From contig JAUIKF010000053.1 in assembly GCA_030430575.1 (NCBI GenBank), positions 1 through 59,321 on the forward strand: a stretch of DNA of 59,321 nucleotides. Direction: 5' to 3'. This stretch comes from Bacteroidia bacterium. Lineage in GTDB: Bacteria > Bacteroidota > Bacteroidia > J057. The notes beneath the pieces are model-generated. The model saw only the letters and a program-made list of their open reading frames with translations. It was not told the origin of the DNA and made no database searches. Position 1 is the stretch's first letter. Each line of letters starts with the position of its first letter. Shown one piece after another: positions 15,963 to 24,916 of the stretch. The position numbers and the translations under genes were made by a program.

Positions 15963-16170
15963 GTTCGAGCGTTCGATGGTTCGAGCGTTCGAGTCTGCTC
16001 CGAAAAGTAAAAATTGGTATTTTTCTCCTATTGCGACGGACTAAAGTCGCGTCGCAATAGCTTTTTTCGCCTATTTAAACTATTGCGACTGGGCTTTAGC
16101 CCGTCGCAATTGAGCAAAACTCCTTTAAAAAGGAGTTTTCGGAGTGAACTCAGCGTTCGAGCGTTCAAAA
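15963..16170. repeat. Octamer words and three hairpins upstream of the flippase
   Basis: 15963-15995 has four gttcgagc-type 8-bp units, with two more at 16152-16167. Between them: hairpin 1 at 16028-16060 (10-bp perfect stem ctattgcgac, inner gact-aa-agtc) followed by a T-run; hairpin 2 at 16082-16110 (attgcgac stem plus inner gggc-ttta-gccc), which is an inverted copy of hairpin 1 with compensating inner-stem changes; and hairpin 3 at 16116-16139 (perfect aaaactcctt stem, 4-base loop). No gene between 15954 and 16302. Confidence 0.85.
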
Positions 16171-16302
16171 TTGCCTAAAAATTCCCATCAATTTAAACGA
16201 GAGCCATAAAATATTGTCTATTCAATAGGCAGAGACGCCTCATCCCTTTTTACTTTTTACTTTCTTGTTCATTATTTTGTCTTATCTCAACTCCCCAATA
16301 GC

Positions 16303-17652
16303 ATGAAAAACTTTACCCTCCTCCTCCTATTATGCATTCAACTCCTCCATCTCCCCGCCCAACTGCTGCCCACCATCGGCCTGCCTTCCCTACCAGCTGT
16401 AACAGACCCTGTCTGCAATATCCCTTTGTATCTAGGAAGCTTTGACCAGTCTGGATACCAAATTGGGGAACAAGTACCTGACTTTACCCTCTATGACCTA
16501 AACGGTCAAGGGACAAGCCTCAGTGGCCTGTTGAGTGATGGCAAGCCCGTCTTGCTGGTAGCAGGGAGCTACACCTGTCCTGTATTTCGCAACCGCCTCG
16601 CTGAGCTCAACCAGTTGGTGGCCGATTATGGACAAGCGGTGGCGATTCGCATCATCTACACGGTAGAGGCACACCCAGATATAGACATTTCTCCTTATAG
16701 CGGGACGGTGTGGACACACTCTTCCAATATCTCGGCAGGGATCCTCTACCGCCAGCCAGCCACCTATGGTGACCGCAAAGCAGTCGTAACTGACATGCTC
16801 AATGACCTACAAATCGATGCCGATATCCTCATCGATGGGCCTTGCAATGAATGGTGGACCCACTTCGGCCCTGCGCCCAATAATGCCTACCTGATCGATA
16901 CGACAGGAAGGGTATATGAAAAGCAGGGATGGTTTAACCGTCAGCCTGCCGATATGGGGGCTGCCATCGATAGTTTATTGGCGGGTGCTTCCAGCAGTGG
17001 GGGGACAGGCGGCATTGGTGGCGGATTTGACTTCCAACTGATCGATGATCCTGTGGTGACGGGGACGCCGGGTGATATCCTCACCATTCATGCTGAACTC
17101 TCCAACTATACAGCTAAAGGCGTCAATGTGCAGATCAGGCGCTTACGAAATAACCTTGCCCCCAACTGGACGACGGCGCTATGTGTAGACGTATGTTTGG
17201 CGCCATTTGAGGATGAAACATTTGTCTATCTACCTCCCAATTCCAATCAACCGTTTACCTTTTATTTTTACTCCAGTCAACTTCCTGATAGCACCACTGC
17301 CCAGCTAGGCTTTCGCAATGTAGACAGTACGGCGAACAGGTTTGTGGTGAATCTGAAGGGGGTAACCAAGGCGAGTACAGGAGTGGAAGAGGATTTCAAG
17401 CATTTTCAAAAATTAGAGATCTGGCCACAGCCAGCCAGTGACATGTTCCACCTCCAATTGCCCCCATCTGCCCCACACCTATCTAGTGTTCAACTAGTTA
17501 CCCTTCACGGCACGCTGATTACTGATGTATCCATTAATCCCCTGACGCCAACTCATTATGAAGCGAAATTGCCTAGTGTTCCTGCAGGAATTTATGCGCT
17601 AAAAATGACGAGTGGGAAGTTTTTTTTGATAAAAAAAATAGTGGTGGAGTAA
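16303..17652 (+). CDS. Deiodinase/thioredoxin-fold protein with T9SS sorting domain
   Basis: 449 residues. A signal peptide (to about 20) is followed by a thioredoxin-fold domain (about 48-230) of iodothyronine-deiodinase type: VPDFTLYDLNGQG, the active-site segment VAGSYTCPVFRNRLAELNQL with C92 at the position of the selenocysteine, IIYTVEAHPD, and later DILIDGPCNEWW. A glycine-rich linker (about 232-245) leads to a beta-sandwich domain and a C-terminal T9SS type A sorting domain (about 370-449; LEIWPQPASDMFHLQL ... GIYALKMTSGKFFLIKKI). It is probably exported to the outer surface. The likely activity is thiol redox or peroxidase-like; dehalogenation is not shown by sequence. Confidence 0.75.
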   Translation: MKNFTLLLLLCIQLLHLPAQLLPTIGLPSLPAVTDPVCNIPLYLGSFDQSGYQIGEQVPDFTLYDLNGQGTSLSGLLSDGKPVLLVAGSYTCPVFRNRLAELNQLVADYGQAVAIRIIYTVEAHPDIDISPYSGTVWTHSSNISAGILYRQPATYGDRKAVVTDMLNDLQIDADILIDGPCNEWWTHFGPAPNNAYLIDTTGRVYEKQGWFNRQPADMGAAIDSLLAGASSSGGTGGIGGGFDFQLIDDPVVTGTPGDILTIHAELSNYTAKGVNVQIRRLRNNLAPNWTTALCVDVCLAPFEDETFVYLPPNSNQPFTFYFYSSQLPDSTTAQLGFRNVDSTANRFVVNLKGVTKASTGVEEDFKHFQKLEIWPQPASDMFHLQLPPSAPHLSSVQLVTLHGTLITDVSINPLTPTHYEAKLPSVPAGIYALKMTSGKFFLIKKIVVE

Positions 17653-17687
17653 CCAACCAAAAAAGCAAATAGCATTTAGTTTGAATT

Positions 17688-17717
17688 TTTGGAATAATCA
17701 AAATTTCATTATATTTG
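17688..17717 (+). promoter_or_regulatory. Candidate Bacteroidota promoter of the SpvB/RHS gene
   Basis: TTTG at 17688-17691, an 18-base AT-rich gap, and TATATTTG at 17710-17717, fitting the TTTG / TAnnTTTG pattern. The predicted transcript would begin about 24 bases before the ATG at 17747. Confidence 0.65.
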
Positions 17718-17746
17718 AGGGGTAACAAAACCACAATACCTTTCTT

Positions 17747-20700
17747 ATGAACACCCTCACCTCACTTTCGATCAAAAGATCGCATGTCCTTTTTTTATTG
17801 CCCTTTTGCTGTTTACTGATTCTCCCCAACTATGCTGACTTACCGTCAGCCCTTATCAGCCTGATTCCTGATCAGGTCCAGCAGAAAGACCAGGTTTCTG
17901 GTCAGACGGTCGCTGGCACGATCAAGGGCAATTACCATGTGGATCATAATGGTGCAGCCAATTATACCTTGCCTATCGAAGTGCCTACCGGACGCAAAGG
18001 CATGCAGCCTCATATATCACTTGTCTACAACAGCCATCATGGGAATGGGATTTTGGGAAAAGGATTTAAGCTCAATGGCCTTTCGGTCATCAGCCGTGTC
18101 CCTGCCACAGAGGAGCTTGACGGGTACAGAGGTGCCGTTAATTTAGATGCTAATGATCGTTTCTCCATCGACGGCGAACGCCTCATAGCAGTCTATTCTG
18201 CAGGTTTTGGAACGGAATACACCACAACTGCCCAACAAAATGCAGCCTATGGGAACAATGGCACGGTCTATTTCACCCACCATCAGTCCTGGAGCAAGAT
18301 TGTCTCGATGTACTCACAGGGAAGGCGTGAATCCCTCGGCCCCGACCAGTTTCTAGTGACGACCAAGGAGGGCATCAAGATGACCTATCAGGGCCCATCC
18401 TTGATGCTACGCTACAAGAATAGAATCAACAAAGCCTGGTACCTCACACGGGTAGAAGATCTTCATGGAAACTATTACACTATTGACTACCAACCTGACG
18501 GAACTACGGGAGAAATACTTCCAGCGACTGTTAATTATACAGGGCATGGCAGACGCACCAGGCCGACCCACATGGTCAACTTTGCGTATGAACCTCGTCC
18601 GGATATATCCATTCACTACCAGGGCGGGAGAATGACCAAAAGCACCAAACGGCTCCAGGCTATTTCTACCCATGTCAGTGGCCAACTGGTCCATACCTAT
18701 ACATTTGCTTATCAGCAAAGCAAGCTAAACACGCGGAGCCTGCTCACCTCCATCACGCTCAGTGATGCCGCAGGGAATTCGATGGACCCGACGAAGTTTA
18801 CCTGGGACAATCCTGCTGATCTGGCCCAAAGCGGCGAAGCCTTTGTGATGAAAAGGGCTTCTGATTTTGAAAAAAGCATGAATAAAAATGGGTTAAACAC
18901 CCTTTGGTACCAAGTAGCCCAAGAGGAACAAGATGCAGACGATGAGTCCTTGATGTTCTCAGCCACGCAAGGGAGATTAGCTGATATGAATGGGGATGGG
19001 TTGCCAGATTTTGTGTCGGGCTATAGTGATTATACCACCAGGCAATATTTGGGCACCTTTCTGAATCACGGGAAAGGATTTCAGAAAAGTTATAATGTGC
19101 CTAATTATATCAATTGGATAGGAAAATATCATTGGGAATGGTCCATGAGTGGCCTTGATATAGGAATTTATGAAACGACAGAAGGCATGTTGACAGACTT
19201 AAATGGAGATGGGTTAATGGATTTTGTGTGGAATGGTGGGGAAGGAAATCAGATGAATTTTGGCACCTACCTCAACCAAGGAGACAAATTTGAGAAAGTC
19301 CCCTATTTCTTCAAGGATAGTCAGGAAAGATATATGCTGCTGTATTATATGAAAATGTATGGGAATAAAGACCATTCAGGAAGCAGGCCTGATTCCTACA
19401 ACACCTTAACAGAAGCATTCCTTCAGGACATGAATGGGGATGGATTGCCTGACTATGTAGAGGCTCAGGCACCGGGTTCCATCTATCTCAATAAAGGCAA
19501 AGGATTCATGGATGGCAAAGGATTTGAAACCACTCCTGCTTTTGCGTTAGGGTCTGCTCCCCTTTCCACCAGCGAAACGAAAGGCTCTCTTGGGATTGAA
19601 CCCAGACATTTCGATTACCCCCAATCTTATAACCGCACCAACCTCATCTTAAAAGACATGAACGGGGATGGGTTGACAGATATGGTGGTCAATGCGCGCA
19701 CAGCTTATGTATTAAATCATGGGGATGGTTTTGACAAGGATTCGATTCAGTTGCCTGGCCCTGTAAATGGCGTGTTCACGAATGATTTAGGGGAAAGTTA
19801 TGATATCCCCTATGCCGTCCTCATTGACATCAATGGAGATCATCTGACAGATTATGTCACAGGGAGTGGAGACGTTTTCCTAAATTCTGGAAAAGGATTC
19901 CAGAAAGCGTCTTTTACCCTTCCCAATACAATTGGCAACTCCCCTATCAATTCCCTGTTTATTGCAGAAGATGGCTCAAAAGGCAATAAATACCTCAAAC
20001 ACAATGGGCTACTTACTGACCTGAATGGTGACGGTCTCCCTGACTACATCCGCATTGTAAATCGGAATGCTGAAGTAGCCTTTAATCATGGAAATGGCTT
20101 TGGTTCCTTGAAGGAATTTGGGATGGGGTCCGATGAATTCTACCTAAACCTCAATAAATCCTCCCTCCAGACAGGCACCTTAGCTGACCTCAATGGAGAT
20201 GGCATTACTGACCTTCTTTATAGTATTGGAAGTGCTGAGGGATCTACTTTAAGCTATGAAGGGAGCGAAGGGTGGAGCCCTGAAGCTTATCTAGGCAGCG
20301 CCCCGCGCCATGTCATCACCCATATCGAAGATGGGATCGGCAAGCGCATCAAGGTCGTCTATAAGCCCATGACAGACATCAGTGTCTATACTAAAACACC
20401 TTTGGGCACTGATAAGGATTCTTATGACACTTATCCCTATAAAAATATCCAAGATTCTCGGCTCCTAGTAGCCCACGATACAACACGTTGGGATAAAGAC
20501 CCCACGCATTTTCACTCAAAAACCTACCATTATTATGAGGGCAAAGTCTTGCAAAAGGGGCCAGGACGTGGCTGGTTAGGGTTCAAACGAATGGACGAAA
20601 CAAATGACCAGCGATTTACGACTCAAAGTACCGCTTTCAGTCAAACCTATCCCTTCACCGGTCATATCCTATCAAAGAGTTCCTCTTATTATGACTTTGA

Positions 20701-23700
20701 ATCGCATGGGATGGAGTCCTCCTTCTATGCGTATGGCGACAACTCGAAATATCACAATGTAATTGAGGTTGTCAGCACTCATCAAAAGACAGATCATTAT
20801 ACTGGAGGGAGAAAAGCCTTTACCAGCGCCGTGGGATCTACCTATGATGCCTTCGGCAATGTTACGATGCATGCGGATACGGCAGATGTCAGTACGACTG
20901 ACGAGATCACTTACACCCACTATTCCTATTCAGGTCAGACCATGAACACCTGGCAATTTGGCGTATGGGATTCTATGAAAGTGACTAAGGGGCCACATTG
21001 TCAATTTAAGACCTGGGATAAAGACAATGACCTGAGCTGGGCGCATAGGGTCTATGATACCAATCCGGCAGGGTTTCGTACCGCACTCAGCGCCAAGAAA
21101 AAATGGAGCGACGAGCATCATCGCTGGGTGGGCAGCAGCTTCCAGCACGATCTTTTCGGAAATGTTACCCATACGACCGACCCGATGGGGAGCGTAGCTA
21201 CCATCCAATATGACAAAGTCTATAATACCTTTATCTTAAAGAAAATATCCCCTGCGCCTAAGGCGGACGCCGCCGCGCTCACTACTACGTTTTCTTACGA
21301 CCCTAAGACGGGTGCGCTGTTGAGTCAAACGGATGCCAATGGCAGTCAGTATACCTACCATATCGATGGATTTGGGAGGACTACGGCCATGTATGGACCC
21401 AATCTCTCAGGAGGGCCTTCTGTCAAGCTGGTATCATACGAGCTTCAGAATAACAAGAAAACCACCATGGATATCTTTACGACCAATCTAGGGACCATAT
21501 TCACCAAGAAAGAACCTATCTGGGAGGGAGATAAACACTATAATACCGCTAGTGGAAATACGGACCAGGCTAATTGGCGCACCACCACCGAATATCGAGA
21601 TGCCTTAGGGCGACTCTATAAAACAGTCGTTTCCAGTCCTGAGGGGAAATCCATAATCAAAGAGAAAAAATATAATGCTGCGGGGCAATTGCTAAAGGAA
21701 TCCTTGGCTTATTATGAAGGGGACCCCATCCACTGGACGGTCTATCAATACAATGGAGAAGGACAGGTACAGGATATAACCATCAATCCTGGGGGCAAGG
21801 ATGAAAAACGGACCCATATCACCCACCATCCAGGGACCAAAAGGCTTACCAGAACGGTGGCTTATAAGACGAAACACGCTGCGTCCACTACTATTACCCT
21901 CAATAGCAAAGGCAAAATCGTCAAGCGTGTCGATCCAGACCATGGAATTACCACCTATCATTATGACTTGCTTGGCAGGCCAGATACGCTGACTGACCCC
22001 TTGGGGGTAAAAAACATCACAGCCTATAATTCGCTAGGCCTTAAAATAAAGGTGGAAAACAATGACATCGGCTTAACGACCTTTACCCATTACCCTAACG
22101 GTCTCCTTCATCAGAAGCGAGACGCCAAACACCAAACAACGACCTACCAGTACGATTTGCTAGGAAGGTTATCAAATAAACAAACGGCTGGTGCCCAAGG
22201 AGGGAAGAAGGTAGTATATACCTATGATCAGAACAATTACCCAACCGCTGGGAACAAGGGGCATCTTACGAAGGTAACGGTCCAAAATAGCCTTACCAAT
22301 GACCCGATTTGTACCTATCAATATGCTTATGATCTATATGGCCATCCCATTGCCTCAGAGATCACCCTTCCAGAAGGCACCTTTGCTAAATATGCCTCTT
22401 ATACCGAAAATGGTCAATTTACGGGATCAGTTTTGCCAGATGGCACCAATATTTACCCTACTTATTGGAAGGATGGAAATTTAAAGACCATAGAAGGATT
22501 TGCAACTTCTGGTGGAGATACGACCGTTTTTGCCAGCGTGACCTATCAACGCTATACGGCTATGGGGCAGCCAGATAGCATGGTGTATAAAAACAATGTA
22601 ACCGAGGGGTTGGACTATTCTGAGGAAGGATTGCTCAGGGAGCACACCATATACAATCAGGGAGATGGCACTTATTTGCCGAAGGCATATCTCGATCAAA
22701 GCTATGCGTGGAATGCAGTTTACGATATAGACACCATCACGGATAACCTTCATGCGAAATTTGATCAAGTTTTCATGTATGACGAAGTCAGTAGGTTAAA
22801 AGTAGCTATGGGTGTATATGGTACTAAATCCTACAGCTATGACCTGGGAGGCAATATCACCTCGAAAAATGGCAATCACTATACCTATCCTACAGGTGCT
22901 CACGTGAGTCATCGCCTGCAAAACGCTGGTTCTAATAGATTTACCTATGACAATTGTGGAAATACCCTGACTAAAACTTCCCCTTATGTGATCAGGGAAT
23001 ATGTCTATGATGAAGAGAATCTTTTGGTTGAAACTTACCAAAAAATCCCCACCACGCAGCATATATTACTTAAAAACGAATTTACCTATGACCATACTGG
23101 CCGGTTGATTCGTGAAAAGCAAGGTAAAGATACCACCACTTTACATATCAGTGATCAATTTAAAGTCCTGATAAAAGGCAATCAAAAAACCTATCTCTCG
23201 TACCTCACAGGTCCCGATGGGCATGAAGCCTCAATTGCGCGTCCCGGTTCCACTTCTTTGGAACCCGCCGTTCTTAAGGGCGGTATCGGAGGGTTTTTTA
23301 CCCCTCCTGCACCTCACAGTCCACATTATGACTTTTGGATCACCCTCCATGATCCTCAATTTGTGCGTTCCTTTTACCAAGGCATGATGCTGGTCATCAC
23401 CTTACTCTGCCTGCTCCTGGCGTATGGTGTTGTCATTTGCTGGCGTAGAAGGAAATATAGCTTCCGCCGAGGATGGGTCGCCTATATGACGCCGCCCGTA
23501 TTGGCTGCTTTGGTCTTCCTCAGCCTCTCCTGGCCCAATACTTCCTTGGTCGGCGCGCCTGTGCCATCTAATGCGCTACAAGCCACGGTATATTACTACC
23601 ATCATGACCAGATCCACAGTGTCTCCATGATTACTGATGCTTCGGGAGACATTGCCTATCAAGCACACTATACACCTTATGGAGAGTTGTATACAGTCCC

Positions 23701-24814
23701 TGTATTTGGGGATGAGGATACAGCCCCTGCAAATCCAGATCACCTTGAGCCTGAATTTGCGGGCATTGCTTACAATGAATCCGCTAAGCTCTACCACTTC
23801 GGCGCCAGATTCTACGATCCCCAGCTAGGGCGATTTATCAGTGCCGATAGCCAAGTGGGCACAGATCCTTTTTCTCCTCATGCTTTCAACCGATATGCCT
23901 ATTCCGGCAATAACCCCGTTGACGACTTCGATCCTAGCGGGCACTTTTTGATCTCTCTCATCGTGGGAGCTCTTATAGGAGCTGCCATCAGTGCAGCACT
24001 CAATGCGACTTTCCAGGCCTTCACGGGTGCCCACTGGAGTTGGCTCAGCTTCGGTATCGCCGCGGCCACAGGAGCCTTAGGCGGAGCTGTGGGGGCAGAA
24101 GCGGGGAGTCTCGCTAGTTCCGTTTTATCCCGTGCCTTCCTGATGATCGCTTCTCGGGGGATCAGTGCGGGGGCTGCACAGGCGCTGAACATCGGTTTTG
24201 GGGTGATCCAGGGCGTAGTAGGAGCGACTTCGGGTCAAGCCGCAGCCAACGGACTCGCCCAGAATGTATTCCATCAGAAAGTAAATTGGGGGATGACAAT
24301 GGGTATTGCCGCTGTGGTGGGAGGGATCTTTGGCGCAGCAGGCGCAGGAAAAAGCGGGATAAAGCAGAAAGCCTATCAATTTAAAGGCAAAGTCTGGAAG
24401 GGTCCCAAAGGGTTTAGTAAAGCTTCCATAGGGTCTTCAGGCCAGGTGAAGATAGAGACAACGGCCATCAAATCTGCGAGTGATTCAAAAGCATACCTTA
24501 AGAGTCTTCTGCTAGGGTATGGAAAAAGTGCCCCTTCTATCAAAAAGACGCTTTTCCCCAACAGCTTCCTTAGCACAGGTGCCGCGACAGTAAAAGATTT
24601 TTTCGATGACGATTCAAAACTTAAAGGAAATGCAGACATTTTTAATGCCTTCAGCGCGCATGGCCATTCCATTCCAGGCTACAACGGCCAGGCCAATGGC
24701 ATCTATCAGGGGCACGCAACCGATGGAAAAACCCTCCTCGACTGGTCCAAAAGCCGACATGGGATCATTTGGCAGTGGCTACACCACCATGGGAAACATA
24801 AGCATCATCATTAG
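17747..24814 (+). CDS. Giant SpvB / FG-GAP / RHS-repeat protein with divergent C-terminal tail
   Basis: 2355 residues, uninterrupted. Order: signal-anchor (about 8-30); SpvB domain as in TcaC/TcB toxins (about 55-340; AANYTLPIEVPTGRKGMQPH, GILGKGFKLNGL); many FG-GAP-type repeats (LxDMNGDGLPDF, about 400-840); a TcdB-midC-like region (about 850-1000; GRGWLGFKRMDET); tyrosine-aspartate RHS repeats (to about 1860); two membrane helices (about 1878-1935); then the RHS core (FGARFYDPQLGRFISADS ... FDPSG, about 2018-2065). The last 290 residues are glycine/alanine-rich membrane-like followed by a polar histidine-rich end (HHHGKHKHHH). RHS shells encapsulate a C-terminal toxin in polymorphic systems. 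The tail has no motif I recognise and no immunity gene follows; the next gene is a glycosyltransferase. Confidence 0.85.
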   Translation: MNTLTSLSIKRSHVLFLLPFCCLLILPNYADLPSALISLIPDQVQQKDQVSGQTVAGTIKGNYHVDHNGAANYTLPIEVPTGRKGMQPHISLVYNSHHGNGILGKGFKLNGLSVISRVPATEELDGYRGAVNLDANDRFSIDGERLIAVYSAGFGTEYTTTAQQNAAYGNNGTVYFTHHQSWSKIVSMYSQGRRESLGPDQFLVTTKEGIKMTYQGPSLMLRYKNRINKAWYLTRVEDLHGNYYTIDYQPDGTTGEILPATVNYTGHGRRTRPTHMVNFAYEPRPDISIHYQGGRMTKSTKRLQAISTHVSGQLVHTYTFAYQQSKLNTRSLLTSITLSDAAGNSMDPTKFTWDNPADLAQSGEAFVMKRASDFEKSMNKNGLNTLWYQVAQEEQDADDESLMFSATQGRLADMNGDGLPDFVSGYSDYTTRQYLGTFLNHGKGFQKSYNVPNYINWIGKYHWEWSMSGLDIGIYETTEGMLTDLNGDGLMDFVWNGGEGNQMNFGTYLNQGDKFEKVPYFFKDSQERYMLLYYMKMYGNKDHSGSRPDSYNTLTEAFLQDMNGDGLPDYVEAQAPGSIYLNKGKGFMDGKGFETTPAFALGSAPLSTSETKGSLGIEPRHFDYPQSYNRTNLILKDMNGDGLTDMVVNARTAYVLNHGDGFDKDSIQLPGPVNGVFTNDLGESYDIPYAVLIDINGDHLTDYVTGSGDVFLNSGKGFQKASFTLPNTIGNSPINSLFIAEDGSKGNKYLKHNGLLTDLNGDGLPDYIRIVNRNAEVAFNHGNGFGSLKEFGMGSDEFYLNLNKSSLQTGTLADLNGDGITDLLYSIGSAEGSTLSYEGSEGWSPEAYLGSAPRHVITHIEDGIGKRIKVVYKPMTDISVYTKTPLGTDKDSYDTYPYKNIQDSRLLVAHDTTRWDKDPTHFHSKTYHYYEGKVLQKGPGRGWLGFKRMDETNDQRFTTQSTAFSQTYPFTGHILSKSSSYYDFESHGMESSFYAYGDNSKYHNVIEVVSTHQKTDHYTGGRKAFTSAVGSTYDAFGNVTMHADTADVSTTDEITYTHYSYSGQTMNTWQFGVWDSMKVTKGPHCQFKTWDKDNDLSWAHRVYDTNPAGFRTALSAKKKWSDEHHRWVGSSFQHDLFGNVTHTTDPMGSVATIQYDKVYNTFILKKISPAPKADAAALTTTFSYDPKTGALLSQTDANGSQYTYHIDGFGRTTAMYGPNLSGGPSVKLVSYELQNNKKTTMDIFTTNLGTIFTKKEPIWEGDKHYNTASGNTDQANWRTTTEYRDALGRLYKTVVSSPEGKSIIKEKKYNAAGQLLKESLAYYEGDPIHWTVYQYNGEGQVQDITINPGGKDEKRTHITHHPGTKRLTRTVAYKTKHAASTTITLNSKGKIVKRVDPDHGITTYHYDLLGRPDTLTDPLGVKNITAYNSLGLKIKVENNDIGLTTFTHYPNGLLHQKRDAKHQTTTYQYDLLGRLSNKQTAGAQGGKKVVYTYDQNNYPTAGNKGHLTKVTVQNSLTNDPICTYQYAYDLYGHPIASEITLPEGTFAKYASYTENGQFTGSVLPDGTNIYPTYWKDGNLKTIEGFATSGGDTTVFASVTYQRYTAMGQPDSMVYKNNVTEGLDYSEEGLLREHTIYNQGDGTYLPKAYLDQSYAWNAVYDIDTITDNLHAKFDQVFMYDEVSRLKVAMGVYGTKSYSYDLGGNITSKNGNHYTYPTGAHVSHRLQNAGSNRFTYDNCGNTLTKTSPYVIREYVYDEENLLVETYQKIPTTQHILLKNEFTYDHTGRLIREKQGKDTTTLHISDQFKVLIKGNQKTYLSYLTGPDGHEASIARPGSTSLEPAVLKGGIGGFFTPPAPHSPHYDFWITLHDPQFVRSFYQGMMLVITLLCLLLAYGVVICWRRRKYSFRRGWVAYMTPPVLAALVFLSLSWPNTSLVGAPVPSNALQATVYYYHHDQIHSVSMITDASGDIAYQAHYTPYGELYTVPVFGDEDTAPANPDHLEPEFAGIAYNESAKLYHFGARFYDPQLGRFISADSQVGTDPFSPHAFNRYAYSGNNPVDDFDPSGHFLISLIVGALIGAAISAALNATFQAFTGAHWSWLSFGIAAATGALGGAVGAEAGSLASSVLSRAFLMIASRGISAGAAQALNIGFGVIQGVVGATSGQAAANGLAQNVFHQKVNWGMTMGIAAVVGGIFGAAGAGKSGIKQKAYQFKGKVWKGPKGFSKASIGSSGQVKIETTAIKSASDSKAYLKSLLLGYGKSAPSIKKTLFPNSFLSTGAATVKDFFDDDSKLKGNADIFNAFSAHGHSIPGYNGQANGIYQGHATDGKTLLDWSKSRHGIIWQWLHHHGKHKHHH

Positions 24815-24916
24815 TGATTAATTTTGAATGATTGAATGATGAATTTTGAATATTTCATCCTTGAAAGCCTCCAATGAACTTGAGCTTGAATTTGCACTTG
24901 AATTTTTCTTCGAATT
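24815..24916. other. Short spacer with ttgaat/cttgaa words
   Basis: After the stop: ttttgaatgattgaatgatg and gaattttgaat. Before the next start: cttgagcttgaatttgcact, a word set also found at 31155-31190. No gene. Confidence 0.6.

Noticed and set aside
16303..17652. Selenocysteine in the deiodinase-like protein.
   Set aside because: The active-site codon is a cysteine codon and no in-frame TGA or SECIS-like need exists.
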